Source: Clostridia bacterium
GTDB lineage: Bacteria > Bacillota_A > Clostridia > Oscillospirales > CAG-272
Assembly (NCBI GenBank): GCA_017462125.1
Contig: JAFTRQ010000188.1
Span: 1 to 6,787, forward strand
DNA length: 6,787 nt
Direction of reading: 5' to 3'
Shown: one piece after another, positions 1 through 5,602 of the stretch
How positions within the stretch are numbered: position 1 is the stretch's first letter
How the letters are laid out: the number at the start of each line of letters is the position of its first letter
The notes under the pieces: model-generated
The model's input: only the letters and a program-made list of their open reading frames with translations
What the model was told of the DNA's origin: nothing
Databases searched by the model: none
Program-made: the position numbers and the translations under genes

Positions 1-119
1 CGCCGAGTGGTATTCGCTACGCGAGTTAATAGGCGAATAGAATATCACTGAAGCCATAGGCTTCAATATCACTTTTGCGTAGCAAAAATATCACTCTTTG
101 CGCAGCAAAGAATATCACT
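1..119. repeat. Hairpin array with AATATCACT units (left copy)
   Basis: The 9-mer AATATCACT occurs at 41-49, 65-73, 87-95 and 111-119. A near-copy of its reverse complement (GTGGTATT, one change from GTGATATT) is at 7-14. The sequence between units is always a perfect small palindrome: TCGC/TAC/GCGA at 14-24, TGAAGCC/ATA/GGCTTCA at 49-65, TTTTGC/GTA/GCAAAA at 73-87 and CTTTGC/GCA/GCAAAG at 96-110. Unit orientation flips across the linker GAGTTAATAGGCGAATAG (23-40). The array continues off the left edge. Positions 2-49 match 6730-6779 closely in the same orientation. No coding capacity is seen. This is a structured intergenic repeat; its mechanism is unknown to me. Confidence 0.85.
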
Positions 120-128
120 TATAGAAAG

Positions 129-188
129 CAGAAAAGAGAGAGCTTTACGGAATTTTGCTTCCGCATTACTCTCTCTTCTGTTTTTATT
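129..188 (+). terminator. Terminator-like stem-loop followed by T5
   Basis: CAGAA plus GAGAGAG (129-142, with a two-A bulge) pairs with CTCTCTCTTCTG (169-180), and TTTTTATT follows at 181-188. The loop contains a second small stem, CGGAA/TTCCG (148-163). This fits an intrinsic terminator for plus-strand transcription entering from the left edge. Read on the minus strand, the same stem is followed by CTTTCTAT, so it may also weakly end transcription of the small membrane-protein gene. Confidence 0.5.
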
Positions 189-304
189 GCCAGTTTCGCA
201 TTTGTAATACAAATGCCGTCGGGCTATGCCCATACCCTTATTCAAATTCTCCGACAAGGACAGCACCCATTAGGTGCATCGCTTTTTTATCGGATAAGTA
301 AAAC
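189..304. other. Non-coding stretch with several short stem-loops
   Basis: No gene is visible here. It carries GCATTTGT/AAT/ACAAATGC (198-216), GGGC/TAT/GCCC (221-231), and GCACC/CATTA/GGTGC (263-277) nested inside a distant TCCGA (250-254)/TCGGA (290-294) pairing. ATAAGT/AAA/ACTTAT (294-308) overlaps the stop codon of the next gene. TTTTTT at 283-288 follows the GCACC stem on the plus strand. Together with the 129-180 stem this makes a run of five hairpins next to the AATATCACT array, so it may belong to the same repeat-rich block. Confidence 0.5.
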
Positions 305-559
305 TTATTCAGCAGGAGTTTCTGCAGGAGCCTCTGCAGGAGCTTCGGGAGCCTTGGGTGCATACTCTTCGTCTTTGGAGCAAAGAAGGAAAATACCGCC
401 AAGAACGCTACAGAAGATCAGAACGCATACGCTGAAGCCTACAGAGGGCTTTTCAGTCTTCATCTTCTTGAGTGCAATTGCGCCGAAAATCAAAGGAAGG
501 ATGTACCAGAATCCAACGATCATACCAATAATAATAAATACCTTTGCTGCTGTTTTCAT
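305..559 (-). CDS. Small two-helix membrane protein, unknown function
   Basis: An 84-residue protein. Two hydrophobic segments (about residues 6-30 and 40-60) are joined by a short basic turn, KKMKTEKPS (31-39). A soluble tail (61-84) is rich in Ala, Pro and Glu, with repeats of the type APAE. There is no signal-peptidase site or catalytic motif. The helical hairpin with a short cationic loop resembles small uncharacterised Firmicutes membrane proteins, but I do not assign a family. The start is supported by AAAGGAGA (566-573) six bases upstream, and a good sigma-A promoter lies further up at 616-645. The tail is encoded by a 12-bp tandem repeat, so its length may vary between strains. The gene appears to be monocistronic. 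It is probably real because promoter, ribosome site and hydrophobic pattern all agree. Confidence 0.8.
   Translation of the reverse strand: MKTAAKVFIIIGMIVGFWYILPLIFGAIALKKMKTEKPSVGFSVCVLIFCSVLGGIFLLCSKDEEYAPKAPEAPAEAPAETPAE
309..344. repeat. 12-bp tandem repeat, three units
   Basis: Units TCAGCAGGAGTT (309-320), TCTGCAGGAGCC (321-332) and TCTGCAGGAGCT (333-344) lie in frame inside the small membrane-protein gene. They encode its Ala/Pro/Glu tail. Because the unit is a multiple of three, gain or loss of units would keep the reading frame. Confidence 0.75.
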
Positions 560-615
560 TTTGTTTCTCCTTTAATGTCTATTGTTCGAACGGGTGATAC
601 CGTTTCGTCACATTC

Positions 616-645
616 AGTATATCACAAATCTATACAGGTTGTCAA
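616..645 (-). promoter_or_regulatory. Sigma-A promoter of the small membrane-protein gene
   Basis: On the minus strand, TTGACA (640-645) and TATACT (616-621) are separated by 18 bases. The start of transcription should be near 609, giving a leader of about 50 bases. The leader holds a stem AACGG/CCGTT (589-593 with 600-604) before the ribosome site. Confidence 0.7.
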
Positions 646-665
646 GGTTTTTTACAAAATTACAA

Positions 666-735
666 TTTCTGCTAGGATTTTGGAATGGTTGGTGGGGAGT
701 GCAGAGGGGCGGAAGGGAAAACTTTTTTCAAAAAG
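666..735. repeat. 70-bp direct repeat, copy 1 (half of an inverted repeat)
   Basis: Aligns base for base with 808-877 at a fixed offset of 142, with five differences by my count. The segment runs from TTTCTGC through a G-rich tract (GTGGGGAGTGCAGAGGGG) to ACTTTTTTCAAAAAG. Copy 1 carries only one arm of the palindrome completed in copy 2. After position 735 the sequence switches to an unrelated small hairpin. Confidence 0.85.
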
Positions 736-807
736 GCACCTGCGGTGCGGCTCTATCTCGCGTGAGTCATCATTATAATACAGTTCTCCCCCGATGTTCC
801 TATTCCC
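736..807. other. Spacer between the two direct repeats
   Basis: Contains the stem-loop GCACC/TGC/GGTGC (736-748) directly after copy 1, where the second palindrome arm would be expected. An AT-rich patch with TATAAT (774-779) follows, but no acceptable -35 box lies at the proper distance on either strand. I see no gene in the 560-912 interval, which holds only the small gene's promoter and leader and these repeats. Confidence 0.4.
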
Positions 808-877
808 TTTCTGCCAGAGTTTTGGAAGGGTTGGTGGGGAGTGCAGAGGGGCGGAACGGAAAACTTTTTTCAAAAAG
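808..877. repeat. 70-bp direct repeat, copy 2
   Basis: Second copy of the 666-735 segment. Here it continues into the complementary arm and forms the long inverted repeat at 843-897. A shorter relative in inverted orientation, with the same GAGTTTT...GAAGG...ACTTTTTT pattern, lies upstream of tpiA around 1700-1765. Confidence 0.85.
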
Positions 878-897
878 TTTCCCTTCCGCCCCTCTGC
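843..897. repeat. Long inverted repeat downstream of tpiA
   Basis: GCAGAGGGGCGGAA (843-856) pairs perfectly with TTCCGCCCCTCTGC (884-897). After one mismatch and a bulged A, GG-AAACTTTTT pairs with AAAAAGTTT-CC, closing on a two-base loop (870-871). It begins 15 bases beyond the tpiA stop codon, so it probably marks and protects the 3' end of the pgk-tpiA transcript. No U-run follows the outer stem on either strand, so it is not a textbook intrinsic terminator. Confidence 0.75.
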
Positions 898-912
898 GTC
901 TATTCAAAAATC

Positions 913-1668
913 TTACTGTGCTGCGTCAACGATAGCGGAGAAAGCAGCGCTCTTGAGGGACGCGCCGCCGATAAGGCCGCCGTCAACGTTCTCCTTGGAA
1001 AGGAGCTCTGCTGCGTTCTTGTCGTTCATGGAGCCGCCGTACTGAACGGTAGTAGCCTCAGCAACCTCTGCGCCAAACATCTCAGCAACAGCTGCGCGAA
1101 CGTAGCCGTTACCCTCGTCTGCCTGATCAGCAGTGGCGGTAACACCCGTACCGATAGCCCAAACAGGCTCGTAAGCGATGATAACGTTCTTCATCTGCTC
1201 AGCGGTAACGTTTGTAAGAGCCATCTTGGTCTGGAACTTGAGGAGGGTCTCGGTGTAGCCAAGCTCTCTCTGCTCAAGAGTCTCACCAACGCAAACGATA
1301 GCCTTAAGACCTGCGTTCAAAGCCGCAAGGGTGCGGAGGTTAACGGTCTGGTCGGTCTCGCCGAAGTACTGTCTTCTCTCGGAGTGACCGATAACTACGT
1401 ACTCAACACCTGCCTCTACGAGCATCTCAGCGGAGATCTCGCCGGTGTAAGCGCCCGATGCCTTGAAGTGAACGTTCTCAGCACCGATCTTTATGTTGGA
1501 GCCTGCAGCTGCCTCAACTGCTGCGGGAATGTCGATTGCGGGTACGCAAAGAACGACGTCACAGTTGTCCTTGCCTGCAACCAGGGGCTTCATCTCCTCG
1601 ATCAGCGCCTTTGCACCGTTGGGAGTCATATTCATCTTCCAGTTTCCTGCAATTACGTATCTTCTCAT
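913..1668 (-). CDS. tpiA: Triosephosphate isomerase
   Basis: A 251-residue TIM-barrel enzyme that interconverts dihydroxyacetone phosphate and glyceraldehyde 3-phosphate in glycolysis and gluconeogenesis; cytoplasmic and normally a dimer. The length is standard. Catalytic residues are all visible: N9 and K11 in GNWKMN (8-13), H95 in GHSERR (94-99) and E167 in AYEPVWAIGTG (165-175). The phosphate-binding segments YGGS (210-213) and GGLIGGASL (230-238) are also present. In the loop-6 hinge, GTG is followed by V176 where many family members have lysine. The start at 1668 begins MRRYVIAGNWK, as expected, with AAAGGAAA (1677-1684) upstream. A longer in-frame start at 1746 would translate through a hairpin and adds residues foreign to the family. 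The gene lies downstream of pgk on the same strand with no convincing promoter between, so co-transcription is likely. Confidence 0.98.
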   Translation of the reverse strand: MRRYVIAGNWKMNMTPNGAKALIEEMKPLVAGKDNCDVVLCVPAIDIPAAVEAAAGSNIKIGAENVHFKASGAYTGEISAEMLVEAGVEYVVIGHSERRQYFGETDQTVNLRTLAALNAGLKAIVCVGETLEQRELGYTETLLKFQTKMALTNVTAEQMKNVIIAYEPVWAIGTGVTATADQADEGNGYVRAAVAEMFGAEVAEATTVQYGGSMNDKNAAELLSKENVDGGLIGGASLKSAAFSAIVDAAQ

Positions 1669-1699
1669 GATATTAATTTCCTTTATTAATGTATTTAAT

Positions 1700-1765
1700 G
1701 CGAGGGAAACTTTTTGGAAAAAAGCTTTCCCTCGCGCTCCCTTCAAAAACTCTAAAAGGTTTTTG
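1700..1765. repeat. Palindromic element in the tpiA leader
   Basis: GCGAGGGAAA (1700-1709) pairs with TTTCCCTCGC (1726-1735). Inside, CTTTTT pairs with AAAAAG around a three-base loop, with C1725 bulged. Next to it CAAAAAC (1744-1750) pairs with GTTTTTG (1759-1765). The core resembles the inverted repeat at 843-897, read in the opposite direction, so tpiA is bracketed by related elements. It ends about 31 bases upstream of the tpiA start and would lie in the leader of a pgk-tpiA transcript. Confidence 0.7.
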
Positions 1766-1803
1766 GGAAAAATCTAATTCGTAAATTAACAGAAGCCGCA
1801 GAG

Positions 1804-1901
1804 TTTTTATTCAAGACAAGGCGCACCGGAGAAAGCAAAGCGCAGGCGTAGTTTCCTACGTCAAGCTGCTTTCGAGGAGCAACGACGTATTGGATAAAAA
1901 A
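1804..1901. repeat. 98-bp imperfect palindrome between pgk and tpiA
   Basis: Outer arms 1804-1817 and 1887-1900 pair at 13 of 14 positions, counting one G-T wobble; the ends are TTTTTAT and ATAAAAA. An inner stem GAAAGCA (1831-1837)/TGCTTTC (1867-1873) encloses an apical stem GCGTAG/TTTC/CTACGT (1846-1861). No reading frame is evident. The architecture is that of a small non-autonomous palindromic element or structured intergenic RNA. It begins 20 bases beyond the pgk stop codon and may set the relative levels of the pgk and tpiA messages. Confidence 0.65.
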
Positions 1902-1920
1902 TCAAGGCTGACCTATTTTA

Positions 1921-3240
1921 TTATTTATCCTGAAGTGCCGCAATACCGGGAAGCTCCAGGCCCTCAAGGAACTCGAGGGACGCGCCGCCACCGGTGGAGA
2001 TGTGAGTAATTCTGTCAGCGAAGCCGAGAGTCTCACAAGCAGCCGCGGAGTCACCGCCACCAACGATAGAAATGCAATCGCTGTCAGCAAGTGCCTGTGC
2101 TACGGAAATTGTACCCTTTGCAAGAGTGGGGTTCTCAAATACGCCCATAGGACCGTTCCAAACAACGGTCTTCGCGGACTTAACAGCCTCAGCATAAAGA
2201 GCCATTGTCTTGGGACCGATATCTGCGCTCTCTCTGTCAGCAGGGATCTTGTCTGCGTCAACGATCACTGTCTCGATGGGAGCATCAATGGGGTTGGGGA
2301 ACTCTGCGATCGTGGTGCAGTCGATGGGGAGAAGAAGCTTAACACCGTTAGCTTCTGCCTTAGCCATCATTTCCTTACAATAGTCGATCTTCTCGCTGTC
2401 AAGGAGAGACTGACCTACGCCATAGCCCTTAGCTGCGAGGAAGGTATAGGACATACCGCCGCCGATGATAAGGGTGTCAACCTTGGAAAGAAGGTTGTTG
2501 ATAACGTTGAGCTTATCGGAAACCTTTGCGCCGCCGAGAATAGCAACGAAGGGTCTTTCAGGGTTAGCAAGAGCTTTACCCATAACGCCGATTTCCTTAC
2601 CGATGAGGTAACCGCAAACTGCGGGAAGGTATGCAGCAACGCCTGCGGTGGAAGCGTGTGCTCTGTGAGCAGTACCGAACGCGTCGTTAACGTAGAGGCC
2701 ATCCTCGCCACAAAGGTCAGCAAGTGCCTTTGCGAACTCGGGCTTGTTCTTCTCTTCGCCTGCGTCAAAACGAACGTTTTCAAGAAGAACGCAAGTGCCG
2801 TTCTCCATTGCGGCGATCTTTGCCTTAGCATCGTCGCCTACGATATCGGTAGCGAATGCTACCTTGCCGTCGAGATATTCGTTAAGTCTGTCAGCTACGA
2901 TCTTAAGAGAGAACTTCTTAACGTCCTTCTTTGCCTTCTCAAGATACTCTTCAGTAGCTGCTGCCTGCTCGCTTTCAGGAAGCTCGGCAACCTTCTTCAG
3001 CTCCTTCTTGGTGAGCTTGAAGCCGGGGGTGAATACGTTGTGGGGCTTACCCATGTGGGATGCAAGGATAACCTTTGCGCCCTTTTCCATAAGGTACTTG
3101 ATTGTGGGGAGTGCCTCAACGATTCTCTTGTCGGAGGTGATCACTCCATCCTTGGAGGGTACGTTGAAATCGCAACGAACGAAAACCTTTGTGCCCGCGT
3201 TGATAACAACGTCTTCGATAGACTTCTTGTTGTAGGTCAT
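1921..3240 (-). CDS. pgk: Phosphoglycerate kinase
   Basis: A 439-residue cytoplasmic enzyme that transfers phosphate from 1,3-bisphosphoglycerate to ADP, the first ATP-yielding step of glycolysis. Visible motifs: signature [10 protein letters not shown] (19-28) with substrate residues R22, D24 and N26; R39; SHMGKP (61-66); ENVRF (154-158); AHRAH (191-195); GGAKVSDK (236-243); WNGPMGVFE (361-369); GGGDSAAA (394-401); and STGGGASLE (415-423). Bacterial Pgk is usually near 390-400 residues. The excess is a Lys/Glu/Ala-rich insert at about residues 67-109, between SHMGKP and the KFSL strand of the N-domain. The start has AAAGGCGG (3249-3256) eight bases upstream, plus a promoter at 3299-3327. It is followed by tpiA on the same strand after 252 bases. 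gap, gpm and eno, common partners, are not adjacent here. Confidence 0.98.
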   Translation of the reverse strand: MTYNKKSIEDVVINAGTKVFVRCDFNVPSKDGVITSDKRIVEALPTIKYLMEKGAKVILASHMGKPHNVFTPGFKLTKKELKKVAELPESEQAAATEEYLEKAKKDVKKFSLKIVADRLNEYLDGKVAFATDIVGDDAKAKIAAMENGTCVLLENVRFDAGEEKNKPEFAKALADLCGEDGLYVNDAFGTAHRAHASTAGVAAYLPAVCGYLIGKEIGVMGKALANPERPFVAILGGAKVSDKLNVINNLLSKVDTLIIGGGMSYTFLAAKGYGVGQSLLDSEKIDYCKEMMAKAEANGVKLLLPIDCTTIAEFPNPIDAPIETVIVDADKIPADRESADIGPKTMALYAEAVKSAKTVVWNGPMGVFENPTLAKGTISVAQALADSDCISIVGGGDSAAACETLGFADRITHISTGGGASLEFLEGLELPGIAALQDK

Positions 3241-3298
3241 TGTAAAATCCGCCTTTCTTATTTTGATCGGCTTTACGCCAAATTTTTTACCATCTTAT

Positions 3299-3327
3299 AG
3301 TTTACCACAAATATCAAGATTTATCAA
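3299..3327 (-). promoter_or_regulatory. Sigma-A promoter of pgk
   Basis: On the minus strand, TTGATA (3322-3327) and TAAACT (3299-3304) are 17 bases apart. Transcription should begin near 3292, giving a leader of about 50 bases. The promoter sits inside an inverted repeat, TTACCAC (3302-3308) and GTGGTAA (3328-3334). TATCAAG is directly repeated at 3312-3318 and 3322-3328 with a 10-bp period. These may be operator half-sites; the regulator is unknown. Confidence 0.65.
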
Positions 3328-3367
3328 GTGGTAATAAGTAAAATTTTAACAATTTCGTATCTTTTTT

Positions 3368-4840
3368 TTACTGCATATTGACCGAAGCGCGCTCACCCGT
3401 CAGATTCTGCGCCTCAGCCTCGGCAAGCAAAGCGTTTCGCGCATCTCTTTGTCTGATCAGATGCTTGTAGGTCGCGACGCAACAAACAAGATGCGCCGTG
3501 GAGGTGATCAGCCAGGTCACCGGATATGCTATGTAAAGGTAGCTGATCTGTCCGGGGAAGATGCTGTTGCATATCACGATGATCCAAGCGATACGAAGGA
3601 CACATGAGCCGAGTATCGACACGACCATCGGAATGAGCGGCTTGCCCATACCCCTCATAAGACCGCTCAAGACCTCCATCACTCCGCACAGGAAATAGGT
3701 GGTACTGATAATCTCAAGTCTGAGAAGACCTGCCGAGAAGACCTGCTCCTCAAGGACGGGGTCCTTCTCGTTTATATAGATCGAAAGCAGTTGATCGCTG
3801 AACAGCAGACACGCTGCTCCGATGACCAATCCCGTGATGATAACCACGGTAACCGCGATAAAGCCGACCCTCTTAACTCTCTCTATCTTCTCCGCGCCCA
3901 CGTTCTGTCCCGCAAAGGTCATAGCCGTCTGATAGAGCGAGTTCATCGCAACGTAGATGAAGCCCTCGAGGTTTCCCGCCGCCGCGCTTCCCGCGATGAC
4001 TGCATCACCGTAGGAGTTGATGGTCGATTGGATCAGAACGTTGGAAATCGAGAAGACCACGCTCTGAATGCCCGCAGGCAGACCGTTTCGAACCACCGCT
4101 ACAATATCGTCCTTCTTCATTCTGACCTCACGAAGGTTGACCTTGCAGAGGCCGTCATAACGGCACATATAGACAAGTATCATAATCGCCGAAGCATACT
4201 GCGCTACAGTAGTCGCAATACCTACGCCAACGGCGCCCATGCCAAAGCAAAGCACCATAACAAGGTTAAGACCTACGTTGAGAAGTCCGGATATCGAAAG
4301 GAATATCAAGGGTCGCTTGGTATCTCCCGACGATCGCAAAGCCGCCGCCAAGAAGTTATACACCATCATCGCAGGCATACCTACGAAATATGCCTGCATA
4401 TAAGGAACCGCCTGTGCCAACGTCCTTGCGGTCTCCTCGCCGCTACCCATCATCAGCTTCAAGAGCGGCTCACACATCAGGAACCCGAAAACGCCAACAA
4501 AGATACCGCAGATCAAGCCGCCAAGGAGCGAGGTATGTACCACGTCCTTGACCTCCTTGTGCCGTCCCGCACCGATACCCTGCGCCACGCAGATACCCGT
4601 ACCGACGGAAAGGCCCATAAAGGCATTGACAAGCAGATTGATCAGCGGACCGCAGGAGCCGACCGCTCCCATCGCCACGCTACCCGCAGACGAAAACCTG
4701 CCCACAACGATCATATCCGACGCGTTGTACAAGACCTGTAAAAGTCCCGTTGCCATCAGCGGAAGTGCGTATTTCAGCATCTTTCCAAGCAGAGGCCCCT
4801 CGGTCATACTGTATTGTTTTTTTGTTTGGACCTTGGTCAT
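3368..4840 (-). CDS. MATE family multidrug/cation exporter
   Basis: A 490-residue integral membrane protein with about twelve hydrophobic helices in two six-helix halves, the size and layout of MATE transporters. These exchange Na+ or H+ for organic cations or metabolites. Family features seen include LLQVLYNASDMIVVGRF near residues 33-49, AQGIGAGRHKEV (86-97), ALRSSGDTKRP (167-177), NGLPAGIQS (252-260), GQNVGAEK (311-318) and GLMRGMGKPLIPM (393-405). A charged cytoplasmic tail follows the last helix from about residue 460. I chose the start at 4840 because TGGAGA (4846-4851) lies at the right distance. The in-frame ATG at 4903 coincides with the predicted transcription start of the 4908-4935 promoter and has no usable leader, so the 21 extra residues are unlikely. 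The substrate cannot be told from sequence. No clear terminator follows the stop, so readthrough into pgk is possible. Confidence 0.95.
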   Translation of the reverse strand: MTKVQTKKQYSMTEGPLLGKMLKYALPLMATGLLQVLYNASDMIVVGRFSSAGSVAMGAVGSCGPLINLLVNAFMGLSVGTGICVAQGIGAGRHKEVKDVVHTSLLGGLICGIFVGVFGFLMCEPLLKLMMGSGEETARTLAQAVPYMQAYFVGMPAMMVYNFLAAALRSSGDTKRPLIFLSISGLLNVGLNLVMVLCFGMGAVGVGIATTVAQYASAIMILVYMCRYDGLCKVNLREVRMKKDDIVAVVRNGLPAGIQSVVFSISNVLIQSTINSYGDAVIAGSAAAGNLEGFIYVAMNSLYQTAMTFAGQNVGAEKIERVKRVGFIAVTVVIITGLVIGAACLLFSDQLLSIYINEKDPVLEEQVFSAGLLRLEIISTTYFLCGVMEVLSGLMRGMGKPLIPMVVSILGSCVLRIAWIIVICNSIFPGQISYLYIAYPVTWLITSTAHLVCCVATYKHLIRQRDARNALLAEAEAQNLTGERASVNMQ

Positions 4841-4907
4841 TTTAATCTCCATTTCATAAAGCGCTGTCTTGCCAAATTGCGACAATGCCGCAAATCTACT
4901 CATTATA

Positions 4908-4935
4908 ATTATAAACCTTAATAGAAAAAAGTCAA
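4908..4935 (-). promoter_or_regulatory. Sigma-A promoter of the MATE gene
   Basis: On the minus strand, TTGACT (4930-4935) and TATAAT (4908-4913) are separated by 16 bases. Transcription should start near 4901, leaving a leader of about 60 bases before the ATG at 4840. A small palindrome TTATT/TCG/AATAA (4940-4952) lies just upstream of the -35 box and could be a regulator site. Confidence 0.7.
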
Positions 4936-4990
4936 GAGCTTATTTCGAATAAATCGCCGCAAATATGGATTTTTCTCGTCTTTTTTCTCG

Positions 4991-5019
4991 TTGACAAATC
5001 TTCCTTATTGTGTTATACT
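4991..5019 (+). promoter_or_regulatory. Sigma-A promoter of the DJ-1/CPBP operon
   Basis: TTGACA (4991-4996) and TATACT (5014-5019) are separated by 17 bases, a near-consensus promoter. The start of transcription should be near 5026. AAAGGAAG (5044-5051) then provides the ribosome site for the ATG at 5059. It is divergent from the MATE promoter, with the two -35 boxes 55 bases apart. Confidence 0.8.
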
Positions 5020-5058
5020 AAACGTACAGGCAAAAAACATCCGAAAGGAAGAAAATAA

Positions 5059-5601
5059 ATGATCTATATGTTTTTAGCAGACGGCTTTGAAGAGGTCGAA
5101 GCACTCTGCCCCCTTGATATTTTGCGCCGCGCAGGTCTGGAGGTCACCACCGTCGGAATCGGCAAGGATATGATCCGCGGAGCCCACGGAATCACCGTGC
5201 AGACCGACATCGTGGATATCCTGTATCGCGACAGCGACCCCGAAATGCTGATCCTTCCCGGCGGTATGCCCGGCTCTACCAACCTCGACGAGAGCAAGAC
5301 CGTTGACGCCGCGCTGAAGGCGGGTGCGAGAAAGGGCGCTTTCCTCTGCGCTATCTGCGCCGCTCCTTTGGTGCTTGGCAAGCGAGGATATCTGCAGGGC
5401 AAGAGTGCCGTCTGTTACCCCGGATTTGAAGAATATCTTATCGGCGCCACCGTCAGCGAGGACAGATCCGTTGTCCGTGACGGCAACGTCATCACCGCCA
5501 AGGGAATGGGCGTAGCGTTCGACTTCGGTCTCGAGCTTGTGCGCGCACTTAAGGACGACGAAACCGCTGAAAAAATCAAAGCCTCCGTTTTCGCCAAGTG
5601 A
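5059..5601 (+). CDS. DJ-1/PfpI (ThiJ-like) family protein
   Basis: A 180-residue cytoplasmic protein of the DJ-1/YajL branch of the glutamine-amidotransferase-like fold. The nucleophile elbow is AICAAP (98-103) with C100 the reactive cysteine. E14 in GFEEVEA (9-15) matches the glutamate that polarises this cysteine in DJ-1. LPGGMPGSTNL (66-76) forms the oxyanion-loop region, and TAKGMGVAFDFGLELV (146-161) matches the conserved C-terminal segment. The length is typical. Family members are linked to oxidative or electrophile stress and to protein or glyoxal repair, and are often mis-annotated as thiazole synthesis enzymes; the exact reaction here is not inferable. The gene has its own promoter and AAAGGAAG ribosome site, and ends one base before the next gene. 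Confidence 0.93.
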   Translation: MIYMFLADGFEEVEALCPLDILRRAGLEVTTVGIGKDMIRGAHGITVQTDIVDILYRDSDPEMLILPGGMPGSTNLDESKTVDAALKAGARKGAFLCAICAAPLVLGKRGYLQGKSAVCYPGFEEYLIGATVSEDRSVVRDGNVITAKGMGVAFDFGLELVRALKDDETAEKIKASVFAK

Positions 5602-5602
5602 T

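Noticed and set aside
1..119. CRISPR array
   Set aside because: The repeats are only nine bases, the spacers are short palindromes rather than unique 30-mers, and no cas gene is present.
75..575. Plus-strand open frame across the left repeats and opposite the small membrane-protein gene
   Set aside because: It reads through hairpins and repeats, has no ribosome site, and opposes a gene with promoter and ribosome-site support.
774..779. Promoter based on TATAAT in the repeat spacer
   Set aside because: No -35 box at a suitable distance on either strand and no gene in position to use it.
841..1689. Long plus-strand open frame opposite tpiA
   Set aside because: It mirrors the codon pattern of tpiA on the other strand, and its product resembles no family I recognise.
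1669..1746. N-terminal extension of tpiA to the ATG at 1746
   Set aside because: It would translate through the 1700-1735 hairpin and add 26 residues absent from the family, while the ATG at 1668 has a ribosome site and the expected N-terminus.
2002..3300. Long plus-strand open frame opposite pgk
   Set aside because: Shadow of pgk; it is low in recognisable motifs and would run antisense through a highly conserved gene and its promoter.
3791..4741. Plus-strand open frame opposite the MATE gene, rich in Arg and His
   Set aside because: The composition is that of an antisense frame to a hydrophobic protein; no start signal is seen.
4841..4903. Longer MATE start at 4903
   Set aside because: The predicted transcription start coincides with that codon, and the internal ATG at 4840 has a well-placed TGGAGA.
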